The notes below the pieces were generated by a model that saw only the letters and a program-made list of their open reading frames with translations, did not search any database and had not been told where the DNA came from. From Aulostomus chinensis (Eukaryota; Chordata; Actinopteri; Syngnathiformes; Aulostomidae), in assembly GCA_037954235.1 (NCBI GenBank), contig JBBMOA010000018.1, forward strand, positions 7,914,001 through 7,978,000: a DNA stretch of 64,000 nt, given 5' to 3'. Of this stretch, positions 21,345 through 31,902 are shown in pieces. Both the position numbers and the translations under genes were made by a program. Within the stretch, counting starts at the first letter, position 1. Each line of letters begins with the position of its first letter.

Positions 21345-21508
21345 CAGGGGAGAGCGCGAACGCAGTCCCCCACTACCAGAAATTATGCAGTCGAGATTCC
21401 CACATTTGGGGAATTCGCAGGGGTCAGCACAACCGGAGTGCAATGGCTGAGCCTCGCCCTGGGTGAACCACCTTCTTGATCATGGTATCTCCCCTGCCAG
21501 GTAAGTAT
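21345..21508 (-). ncRNA. U1: U1 spliceosomal snRNA, inverted block beta
   Basis: This is a full-length 164-nt minus-strand U1 with all functional elements intact. Its 3' flank (21300-21344) is unrelated to the spacer of the other units: the homology ends right at the RNA 3' end, so the usual 3' box-like sequence is missing. That could reduce correct 3' end formation. Confidence 0.94.
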
Positions 21509-21680
21509 GAATTGTACACCTCACATACAGTGGAGTCTTTCAGTCACATACCAGGTTGTCTGACGGTTCGATGCGTTCCCAAATTTAGCATCTGAACAGG
21601 GCTGCTCAACGTCACTACAAACAGACACTTTGTACGAAGACGAACAATCATTACATGAATCCATTTACTTTTAAGTTGAG

Positions 21681-21706
21681 GCAAATCTCTCCCATCATGC
21701 AATGCT
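21681..21706 (-). promoter_or_regulatory. U1 distal enhancer, block beta
   Basis: The GCAAAT plus Staf-like arrangement is the same as in block alpha. Confidence 0.7.
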
Positions 21707-22468
21707 GCATATCCAAGTCAAAAGCTTGTCTTGAAGTCCACCATTGTATCAACTTTCCTGCCAACTAATCAATTAAACCCACCAATAGATTAAAAGGAGC
21801 TTCGATTAAAATCACATGCACCCGAAAGATGTTTCATCTACATCTGAAATTCAGAGAAATGAAGAAAAACACCACACCCCCTCCCTCCTTTCACAAACGC
21901 AGCCACCACTTCCGGTTGTACAGCAACCTGGAAGAAGTTTGCCCAACAATTGGGCTGTCAGAATTTTATGACAGTTTTCGAGGGTTGATTTATCCACCAC
22001 GAATTCACAAAATAGTAAACTGTTATTCTCAGAACCGTATTTTTTTTTTATTCAAATGGGGAACTTAAACAGACCAGGAAGAGAAAGACTGCCTGGCAGA
22101 GTCACTTCGGGTCAGATCCCCCGTTACTAGCAGAGACAAACTGACAGAGCTGCTGCCACCCTCTGACAAGAGTTGGAACGACAGCCTGTAGTCACACGCT
22201 TTTGCCAAGAAAGGTTTTAATCATCGTCTTTTATTGCTGCAATATCAGAGAGAACAGAAATTTCCAGAAATGCGCTTCTAAGTGTAGCCAAAAAGATGTA
22301 AACAAATGAGCCATGGTTTCAAACTACCACGAAAAACTTAACTTACATAGCTCTTTCAAACTCGAATGATATATTAAACAATAACTTCAATCTTTAATCA
22401 GCACGACATGCTTGCCCCCTCTTAAAACTAGCAACAACCGGAACAATTTAACTGTGAACAGAAGAGGG

Positions 22469-22656
22469 GGGTGCACCGTTCCTGGAAGTACTGCAATACC
22501 AGGTCGATGCGTGGAGTGGACGGAGCAAGCCCCTATTCCATCTCCCAGTTCCAAAAATCAATTTAATATATGGTCCCCGGGTAGGGGACGTATCAGATAT
22601 TAAACTGATAAGAACAGATACTACACTTGATCTTAGCCAAAAGGCCGAGAAGCGAT
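22469..22656 (-). ncRNA. U2: U2 spliceosomal snRNA, inverted block beta
   Basis: This is a full-length 188-nt minus-strand U2 matching the unit A sequence at all functional elements. Its promoter (22657-22900) includes ggttaccttaagtgatgggt, which matches the direct units. Confidence 0.95.
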
Positions 22657-22989
22657 ACCGATCTGGAGTCAGAGAGGAGCAGCTCTTTCTCCAAACGGTT
22701 ACCTTAAGTGATGGGTTTGGACAAAACTACGAACAGAGGTCGCAGCTAGAACTTGCATTGGAAATACTTCACAAGTGGTGGTGCTGTTTTAGTCAAATGC
22801 TGGTTTGGAAGCAAAGACATCGTAAATGCAGTTTTGCCGGTTGGTCACGTGGTTCACTCTCGTCCAATAGGGAGCTCCGAATACAAAAAACGAACTTTCC
22901 ATCCACACTTCGACTTAGTCAACGACGAAACAAGACAGTGGACTTTACCATAAGGACTTTACAACGAGAGATCCGTCTTCCATATGGAA

Positions 22990-24989
22990 GACAATGTTTT
23001 TTAATCACCTAATGTTCAGCTAAACAAAATGTCTGTTCCTCTAGCAACCCCCAGTGGAGGCCGCCATCACTGCCATTCCACTCTTGTGTCCTGACAGACA
23101 ATTTTATCCACGATTAAGCATCACATTTGGATTTAGGATGGAAAACGATTTTCAGTCTGCTTTTTACCAGTTCAATTTAGCTTTTTTAATGTAAGAGTCC
23201 AATAACCTTTGCTCCGCATAAATGTAAAAAAGGAGACCAGTCGATGGGATGATTAGCGGCGCCCCACATCACCACCGCTAACTAGCAAGTCAAGAACTGA
23301 ATACAACAGCAAACTTTGTTTCTCTGTAAGTAGCAGTTATTGTATTCTACCGAAAGCCAGTGGGTCTTAATATTGACAAGGATACTGACATACATCATTT
23401 ACCCCCTGCAACGTTTAGCCTATATATAGTCAGCGTGAACCACTTCCCCTCATGCTAGCTAGCGCTAGCTCCGACGACCCAACTTGAAAAAAATGCCCGA
23501 AAGTCAATTGTCGTCATTTCTATGAATTTGTGGATACCAACAGACAACGTTTTGCCCAATTGAAAAATGTAAACCAGTTGGTAAAAGTGAACTTACATTC
23601 AATTGTTTGCCGAGTGGATTCTCAAGATGGGGCCCGTCGAGGTGCCACGGCCAGACGCTCTTGACCGCGAAGCGCGTGCACAGCTACACACGTCACTGTT
23701 TTAATTCCGTGTCTGGTGTTCAGAGAAATAAACAACAAAATGTCAACGGACAAAGTGAGGTCAGTTCAATTGGCCATGGACATATACATGGACAAATGTA
23801 GGAACTCTACCATTACTGTACGGGAGCTCACCTGTCAGTTTTGGACGGTCTGAGCGTATCAAGCAGGCAACTTGCTGAAACCTTTGTTGCACGAGAAAAG
23901 TGAAAGCATCACAGCCTTTATAAATAGGACACTTTGATTTTCTTTCGAGCAACGTTTCAGTCGAAAAGAACTTACTTTTTAGTTTCTTGAGAAACATGGC
24001 TAGGAGCTCCAGGCTACCGTGAGCAGGAAGACGACTAACATGGCAGCTGTGATTTTTTTTTTTGTTAAACTTGGCATCAGAAATCCTTTCATAATCCCTT
24101 GCGGGACATTGTTGATAAGGAGGAGCAAGAGCGACTGCAACAGGCTGCATGGGAACGACATGCACGCAATCAATGTTGATTGCTTTTCATCGGTTGAGAG
24201 AGCTCTCCAATCACTGTTGGCACATTGAGACACCAGGACAGATGGATTACCTAGGACAACCAGCATGGAAGAATTTAGTTTTATGTGGTGCCTTTAAACA
24301 TTGGTCACCTTTCACGAGAAAATTATGCTGGTTCACCACGGTTTGTTTTTTTTTAAAGAAATGTTTTCTTTTTTAATCTGCAGCATTTTGAATGCAGCTG
24401 CCTGTATGGCCTCCTTCTCTCTTCATCTCCGGGTCAGAACTGAACTGTGCACTGTAATGTTCATCACATCGTCCTATGTTGCTCAGTTGAACGTTGCTTC
24501 ATTCACATGAGTTTTTTGCCGAATTACTTTCTCGTTTGCATCATTCACACGAGTTTAATCACTCAAAGGTTTGTTCTCATTGTGAGACAGCCCATTATGA
24601 AAATGAGTGTCAGAATGCTCTTGCAGAGAGGAGGGCAGTACAGCTGCTGCTGCTGCTGCTGCTGTTGTCCTACAACGTGTTATCATGGCATTTCAAGCAA
24701 GAAGGTAGGCATGAAGACATTTAATGTGTGATTACTTTAATAATGACACTTAAAATGTGCAAACTTTTCATTGAGCTGTAGGCCATGGGTGCACTCTGTC
24801 ATGACTGCCGGCGAGAGAAACATGTATTTGGGGAATTCCCATCACAGGATCCTCAAAGACTTGCCGAGCTTGAAGACTGGGGTCCAACGGTGTGGTGTTC
24901 GAGATAACAGACTCAAAAGCTCTGTCAGGATGAAGTCAGACTTCTGTACAGACTTAATTCTTGTTAGTGTCTCTGTATGTTTGGAGTGA
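22990..24989. repeat. Segment X, copy beta
   Basis: This is homologous to segment X of alpha and gamma. On the minus strand a good TATA box (ctatttataaagg, 23925-23936) stands about 95 bp before a GTGAGC donor-like site (23826-23831), and another donor-like GTAAGT lies near 23597. A (ctg)n run is at 24643-24665. No protein is recognised. Confidence 0.7.
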
Positions 24990-25128
24990 CTGAATTGTTG
25001 TCTGTCCGTCTGTGTTGGTCTTGCAATGGAATGGTGACATGTACAGGCTGAACCCCGCCTCTTGCCAGAAGGCTGCTGGAATAGGCTTCAGCCCCACTGT
25101 AGCCCTTCACTGGGTGGATGGGTGGATA
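24990..25128 (+). mobile_element. SINE 3' fragment
   Basis: This matches the 3' part of the tRNA-derived SINE at 36918 (gaattgttgtctgtc... gtgggtggatgggtgg tail). The tRNA-like head is missing. Confidence 0.75.
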
Positions 25129-25187
25129 CATTACATAATCCTTCAAGGGTGGTTGTGTGTTATTTTCTGACTCAGTTCTCTACCACA

Positions 25188-25500
25188 GAACTGCACTCTT
25201 CTCGATTGAGGTTTCAGGTCATGGTCCTGGAAGCTGCTGAAGCCACTCTCCCATTTTGGGGTCACTGCCCCAACGCTCCTACTACCCAGGGGGCCATGTC
25301 AGCCTTGACCTTCCACATTGGTTCTAGCTGTTCTTTTAACCTCCGCTACTTGTCAACCTTCTCATGTTCCTTCTTCCTGATGTTGGTGTCAGCTGGTATC
25401 ACCACATCTGTCGCCACTGCCCTCTTCTGCTGTTTGTCCACCACTGCTGTGTCTGGTCGGTTTGCCGGTAGCTGTTTGTTTGTTTGGAAGCTGAACCTTT
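25188..25500 (-). mobile_element. Non-LTR retrotransposon C-terminal fragment
   Basis: The minus-strand translation contains AVVDKQQKRAVATDV, IRKKEHEKVDK, LKEQLEPMWKVKADM and, after a shift, GEWLQQLPG. These resemble the C-terminal, endonuclease-like end of a LINE protein that is common in fish. A stop (after KVDK) and frame changes show decay. I cannot assign a clade from the sequence alone. Confidence 0.55.
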
Positions 25501-25519
25501 AACCTTGAAGTACAGTAGA

Positions 25520-26995
25520 GGTGAGAGGGGTCTCTGTCTCCAGGGACTCTCGCCCATCAGTTCCAGCGGCCACCGACTCAGAGGGAGCTGCTGACGCCAA
25601 AGCTGCTGAGAAAAGCCTTCCTCATATCTGAAGCAGACAACATTGAGGATTACCGGACCCACATCTTGTCCATGTTTGGAACAGTCCTAAAATATGACTC
25701 CACCAAGAAGGTAACATTGATACAGGAAATGTGTTTCAACAACAAATAGTCTCATTGTGCATTGACGAATAAAAGAAAAGTGGTTTCATCATAGGTTACT
25801 TAAACTTTGGTACTTTTGGATTTAATATTTATTTAGTGCTATAATAGATTGTAAATAAATGATTAAAGACATAAGGCTGACTTGTTAAAAAAAAAACCAA
25901 AAAGGAAGCAATTGAAAATCAGCTTTACTGTGTATTAAGCTGAATTTTTGACTCACTCTGTTTTGTGTTCTTCATCAGATCTGCAAGAAACTCTCTGGCC
26001 AGGGGAGAGGGACTGCAGAGTGGTGCACAAACGTGGCCAATGAAAAGGGTCAGATCCTCATGTCTGTCTTCACATGTGAGGAGTCGTTGGACAAACTGAG
26101 GCCGATGGCGGTGGGTCTGATGGACCGTTACAGGAGAGCAGGAGAGGCACCTCCTGAGCTCATGTAAGTCGACCGTGGCTGCTGTCGAGTTCATGGCATC
26201 TCATCGTTGGAGCAGCTGTTTGACGACTGGGCTCAGAGAGGAATGATGGTGTGGCTGGACATCTTCCACTGGATCATGAGATTCAATGCGGCCATTCGCA
26301 CAGACCACCACTCCAAATATGGACTATTCAAGTCTGCCCTCTCCACTGCTGTCTTTGCGTATAACAAAGATGACATGGCGCTTCTCCTCCAGGCCGTCCG
26401 TGCAGGTCATCCGACCAAGTATGACCCCCTGTCTGATGCCGAGGTCATTGAGCTGCACGTGACCAAGTACGATCTCCGGCATCACGTCAGGAGGATCACG
26501 CTTGGAACACAGGAGACCTTTGCACGTGTACAGAGCGTCATCGACATATTAAAGGGAGAAGCGGGAAAAGACAAGAACCAGGTGCATCTGTTTAAAGACG
26601 CAGATTCCATCAACCAGGTCTGTGAGAACCAACCGAAATACATGGAGTGCATCCAGGATCCGCCGAGGCAAGACATGTACACCACAGTCAAGTACGTCAG
26701 CGGTGTGAAAGTCGGTGTGAGGCTGCCATACTACGTCACCGTGAGAGGAAGCAACAGCCTGGAGGGTTTCCACTCCTTTCTGCCCAACATGCTTCCGGGA
26801 CCCCGCTGTGCTACCGTCCCCTTCCAGGTCTATCTCCTCAGTGGGATTGCACGTTGGAATTCAGACCAGGAGTCCACCTGGGTGAATGGCCAGAAGGGAC
26901 AGTTCCACATGGTGTACATGTCCCCCCTGATTGACCGCCTGAACAAGAGGTGCCAAGACCTGTTTGTTGAGGTGGAGGAGGTGAACATGAAATTG
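25520..26995 (+). pseudogene. Transposase-like gene, copy B (truncated)
   Basis: This begins near the acceptor of the TLAHQFQRPP exon (25543) and runs through the next intron and exon to GEVEEVN at about 26990. It corresponds to 10437-11875 of copy A. Both ends are missing. It shares the TAA before VDRGCC (26165-26167) with copies A and C, but from MEQLFDDW to the break the frame stays open for 270 codons. Several amino-acid changes separate it from copy A (for example DADSINQVCENQPKYMECIQ), so the duplication is not very recent. Confidence 0.75.
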
Positions 26996-27236
26996 CAGAC
27001 TAATGGGGAGCAGAGCACAGTCACAGAATTTCCACAGTGACTGAGTTCAGTAAGAATCCACCTGTTAAAAAAGTCGGTTGCAGAGTCTGCCAAACGGAGA
27101 GGAGGTCACTTCAAAGGATCTTCACACCTTCAGTTGGTTGGAAGGAACAGGACACAGGACCTGCACCTGCAAAGCTCGAAGACATACATTTCAAAAAGGT
27201 TTATATTCTGTCAGAAGTCAAGGTGTGATTCACTAT
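26985..27236 (+). repeat. Duplicated 3' flank segment after copy B
   Basis: This matches 14000-14260. In copy B it is joined directly to GEVEEVN, so the 3' third of the gene and the microsatellite are deleted here. Confidence 0.8.
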
Positions 27237-27240
27237 GGAA

Positions 27241-27338
27241 TCAATTTAATATATGACCCCCAGATAAAGGAGTATCAGATATTAAACTGATGAAAACAGA
27301 TACTACACTTGATCTTAGCCAAAATGCTGAAGATCAAC
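27241..27338 (-). pseudogene. Degenerate U2 5' half
   Basis: The minus strand aligns to about the first 95 nt of U2, with cacttgatcttagccaaaa kept and many changes elsewhere (gaccccc for ggtccccg). The 5' end is damaged (tgaagatcaac for gagaagcgat). It is followed upstream by a well-preserved U2 promoter and spacer (27339-28030). Confidence 0.85.
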
Positions 27339-28038
27339 AATGATCTGGAGTCAGAGAGGAGCAAGTCATTCTCCGAACGGTTACCTTAAGTGATGGGTTT
27401 GGACAAAACTACGAACAGAGGTCGCAGCTAGAAATTGCATTGGAAATACTTCACAAGTGGTGGTGCTGTTGTAGTAAGATGCTGGTTTGGAAGCAAAGAC
27501 ATCGCAAATGCAGTGTTGCCTCTAGGTCACGTGGTTCACTCTTGTCCAATAGGGAGCTCCGAATATGAAAAACGAACTTTCCTTCCACACTTGGACTTAG
27601 TCAACGACGAAACAAGACAGTGGACTTTACAACGAGAGATTTGTGGCTGTTGTGTACATGTTAAACTGCAGCTGCTAATTGTGATTGTGATGGTGGTTCA
27701 GAGAGTGCTGTTTTTCTTTCTTAGTCCACTCCATAACCTTCCAGTAACATCGTCATATGAGCCTGCTTTTCTTGAAAGTGGATCTAAACACTAGCACAAC
27801 ATCATGTGTAGGTGTGCAACACATTCTCCTAGTCATTAAAGCCAGGGGTAGGCAATCATGTGCCATTGAGAGTCATGCGTTTGCAGGTTTTCCCTCCAAC
27901 TATACACACAAACCCACCGAATTGAACATCAATAGCCGCAGAACGGTTTTAATTGATGAAACCACCTTTACCAGACAACATTCAGAAAACTATTTAACCA
28001 CTTTTAGTCTTTGTGGTGTTTTTCTCTCAACATTAGAT
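27339..28038 (-). repeat. U2 promoter and U1-U2 spacer, inverted, block gamma
   Basis: This is the reverse complement of the spacer between U1 and U2 in the direct units, including the ccacgtgacc and inverted CCAAT region and the block near 27720-27900. The part closest to U1 (27940-28030) is more diverged. No extra gene is seen. Confidence 0.85.
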
Positions 28039-28202
28039 CAGGGGAGAGCGCGAACGCAGTCCCCCACTACCAGAAATTATGCAGTCGAGATTCCCACATT
28101 TGGGGAATTCGCAGGGGTCAGCACAACCGGAGTGCAATGGCTGAGCCTCGCCCTGGGTGAACCACCTTCTTGATCATGGTATCTCCCCTGCCAGGTAAGT
28201 AT
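28039..28202 (-). ncRNA. U1: U1 spliceosomal snRNA, inverted block gamma
   Basis: This is a full-length 164-nt minus-strand U1 with intact 5' end, protein-binding loops, Sm site and 3' stem. The enhancer is at 28375-28400. Confidence 0.95.
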
Positions 28203-28374
28203 GAGTTGAACACTTCACATACAGTGGAGTCTTTCAGTCACATACCAGGTTGTCTGACGGTTCAATGCTTTCCCAAATTTAGCATCTGAACAGGGCTGCT
28301 CAACGTCACTACAAACAGACACTTTGTACGAAGACGAACAATCATTACATGAATCCATTTACTTTTAAGTTGAG

Positions 28375-28400
28375 GCAAATCTCTCCCATCATGCAATGCT
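28375..28400 (-). promoter_or_regulatory. U1 distal enhancer, block gamma
   Basis: The GCAAAT plus ctctcccatcatgcaatgct arrangement is as in the other blocks. Confidence 0.7.
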
Positions 28401-29161
28401 GCATCTCCAAGTCAAAAGCTCATCTGAAAGTCCGCCATTGTATCAACTTTCCTGCCAACTAATCAATAAAACCCACCAATAGATTAAAAGGAGCTTCGAT
28501 TAAAATCACATGCAGCCGAAAGATGTTTCATCTACATCTGAAATTCAGAGAAATGAAGAAAAACACCACACCCCCTCCCTCCTTTCACAAACGCAGCCAC
28601 CACTTCCGGTTGTACAGCAACCTGGAAGAAGTTTGCCCAACAATTGGGCTGCCAGAATTTTATGACAGTTTTCGAGGGTTGATTTATCCACCACGAATTC
28701 ACAAAATAGTAAACTGTTATTCTCAGAACCGTATTATGTGTTTATTATTCAAATGGGGAACTTAAACAGACCAGGAAGAGAAAGACTATCTGGCAGAGTC
28801 ACTTCGGGTCAGATCCCCCGTTACTAGCAGAGACACACTGACAGAGCTGCTGCCACCCTCTGACAAGAGTTGGAACGACAGCCTGTAGTCACGCGCTTTT
28901 GCCAAGAAAGGTTTTAATCATCGTCTTTTATTGCTGCAATATCAGAGAGAACAGAACTTTCCAGAAATGCGCTTCTAAGTGTACCTAAAGAGATGTTAAG
29001 AATGAGCCATGGTTTCAAACTACCACGAAAAGCTTTACCTACAAAAATTTTTAACTTTAATGATACAATAACTTCAATCTCAAATCCGCACGACGTTGTT
29101 CCCGATGGTGAAACTGGCAACATCCGAAACAATGACCAGCTTTGTTATGAACAGAATATGG

Positions 29162-29349
29162 GGGTGCACCATTCCTGGAAGTACTGCAATACCAGGTTGA
29201 TGCGTGGAGTGGACGGAGCAAGCCCCTATTCCATCTCCCAGTTCCAAAAATCAATTTAATATATGGTCCCCGGGTAGGGGACGTATCAGATATTAAACTG
29301 ATAAGAACAGATACTACACTTGATCTTAGCCAAAAGGCCGAGAAGCGAT
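29162..29349 (-). ncRNA. U2: U2 spliceosomal snRNA, inverted block gamma, variant
   Basis: This is a full-length 188-nt minus-strand U2. It differs from the other copies at two places near the 3' end: GCATCAACCTGG for GCATCGACCTGG and GGAATGGTGC for GGAACGGTGC. Both flank stem-loop IV; the helix and the TATTGCAGTA loop are kept. The 5' two-thirds are unchanged. Confidence 0.93.
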
Positions 29350-29689
29350 ACTGATCTGGAGTCAGAGAGGAGCACGTCTTTCCCCACACAGTTGTCTTAA
29401 GTGATGGGTTTGCATAATAACTACAAACACAGGGAGTAGCAAGAAACTTGTATTAGAAATACTCCACAAGTGGTGGTGCTGTTTTAGTCAAATGCTGGTT
29501 TGGAAGCAAAGACATCGCAAATGCAGTTTTGCCGGTTGGTCACGTGGTTCACTCTCGTCCAATAGGGAGCTCCGAATACAAAAAACGAACTTTCCTTCCA
29601 CACTTGGACTTACAGTCAACGACGAAACAAGACAGTGGACTTTACAACGAGTGATCCGTCTTCCATATGGAAGACAATGTTTTTTAATC

Positions 29690-30725
29690 ACATAATGTTC
29701 AGCTAAACAAAATGTCTGTTCCTCTAGCAACCCCCAGTGGAGGCCGCCATCACTGCCTTTCCTCTCTTGTGTCCTGACAGACAATTTTATCCACGATTAA
29801 GCATCACATTTGGATTTAGGATGGAAAACGATTTTCAGTCTGCTTTTTACCAGTTCAATTTAGCTTTTTTTAATGTAAGAGTCCAATAACCTTTGCTCCG
29901 CATAAATGTAAAAAAGGAGACCAGTCGATGGGATGATTAGCGGCGCCCCACATCACCACCGCTAACTAGCAAGTCAAGAACTGAATACAACAGCAAACTT
30001 TGTTTCTCTGTAAGTAGCAGTTATTGTATTCTACCGAAAGCCAGTAGGTCTTAATGTTGACAAAGATACTGACATACATCATTTACCCCCTGCAACGTTT
30101 AGCCTATATATAGTCAGCGTGAACCACTTCCCCTCATGCTAGCTAGCGCTAGCACTGCCGACCCAACTTGAAAAAAATGCCCGAAATAGTCAATTGTCGT
30201 CATTTCTATGAACTTGTGGATAACAACAGACAACGTTTTGCTCAATTAAAAAAAATGTAAACCAGTTAGTAAAAGTGAACTTACATTCAATTGTTTGCCG
30301 AGTGGACTCTCAAGATGGGGCCCGTCGAGGTGCCACGGCCAGGCGCTCTTGACCGCGAAGCGCGTGCACAGCTACACACGTCACTGTTTTAATTCCGTGT
30401 CTGGTGTTCAGAGAAATAAACAACAAAATGTCAACGGACAAAGTGAGGTCAGTTCAATTGGCCATGGACATATACATGGACAAATGTGGGAACTCTACCA
30501 TTACTGTACGGGAGCTCACCTGTCACTTTTGGACGGTCTGAGCATATCAAGCAGGCAACTTGCTGAAACCTTTGTTGCACGAAAAAAGTGAAAGCATCAC
30601 AGCCTTTATACGTAGGACACTTTGATTTTCTGTCAAGCAACGTTTCAGTCGGGAAGAACTTACTTTTTAGTTTCTTGAGAAACATGGCTAGGAGCTCCAG
30701 GCTACCGTGAGCAGGAAGACGACTA
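29690..30725. repeat. Segment X, copy gamma
   Basis: This is nearly identical to 23020-24040 of copy beta. It carries the same minus-strand TATA-like sequence (30603-30614) and donor-like sites (30513-30518 and about 30287). It is interrupted at 30726 by a MITE and does not resume. Confidence 0.75.
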
Positions 30726-30726
30726 A

Positions 30727-31445
30727 AGCCTTATTTATGCTTCTGCGTCGTGGCGACGCCGTACCTACGCCGTAGCCCCTACGTCGTCATTGTGCATTTA
30801 TAGTAGTTCGCGAGGGAACGCGTTGCTCTGTAATTCACCGCCAAGCCACTAGAGGGGTGTGGCTTTATCTTCGTATGGTTTTGGGGGACTCTTGTCGAAT
30901 TCCTTAGTTTTCTTCCGGTCATAGCACATGGGTCAGAGACAGAGACAACAATGGAAGTTGTAAAGGTGGTCATACTTGCGAACCTCCTCGATAACTCTTT
31001 CTTCGGCTTGGTCCATTTTTATTTTTGCGTGTTGCTCTCACCACAGAAACTTTAAAAATGGCGGTGTTGTTGTGCTGAACCGGAAACGTCGTGTGAGCGG
31101 ACCAATCACAGTCCGTTGACCTTACGTCACTACGCGTCGACGCGACGTAAGCCTGATTTATGCTTCTGCATCGTGGCGACGCCGTACCGACGCCGTCAAC
31201 GCAGACCCTACGCCGTAGCCCGACGTGCACCTCCAAAAAATCCTGACGTGAACGTCAACGGACTGTGATTGGTCCGCTCACACGACGTTTCCCTTTCAGC
31301 ACAACAACACCGCTATTTTTTAAGTTTCTGTGGTAAATTACAAAGCAACGCGTTCCCTCGACGCAGAACTATAAATGCACAATGACGACGTAGGGGCTAC
31401 GGCGTAGGTAGGCGTCGCCACGACGCAGAAGCATAAATCGGGCTG
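30727..31445. mobile_element. Harbinger-like MITE pair forming a fold-back
   Basis: The left end (ttatttatgcttctgcgtcg onwards) and right end are inverted repeats over about 75 bp with almost no differences. A second left end starts at 31151 (cctgatttatgcttctgc), so one element of about 300 bp (31149-31445) abuts a longer partial one. Inside the longer element, minus-strand codons at 31016-30957 read MDQAEERVIEEVRKYDHLYN, typical of the start of a MADF/Myb-like domain of PIF/Harbinger elements. No transposase is left. Flanks read gacta on the left and tagtc on the right. Confidence 0.7.
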
Positions 31446-31567
31446 TAGTCAGGATTTTTTGATTGTTTTAACAGGTGGATTCTGACTGAACTCACTCGCT
31501 GTGAAATTTCTGTGACTGTGCTCTGCTCCCCCTTAGCCTGCAATTTCATGTATCTATATATTTATAG

Positions 31568-31850
31568 GAAATATATATACATATATATATACATACATAT
31601 ATATACATACACACATATATATATACATACATATATATATATATACATACATACACATATATATATACATACATACACATATATATACACATACATATAT
31701 ATACACACATACATATATATACACATACATATATATACATACATATATACATATATACATATATACATACATATATATACATATATACATACACATATAT
31801 ACATATATACATACACATATATACATACATATATATACATATACACATAC

Positions 31851-31899
<49 letters not shown>
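31568..31899. repeat. TATACA-type microsatellite after copy C
   Basis: This is a long run of tatata/tacata steps, about 330 bp against about 185 bp at the matching place after copy A. It therefore expanded or shrank after duplication. Confidence 0.9.
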
Positions 31900-31902
<3 letters not shown>

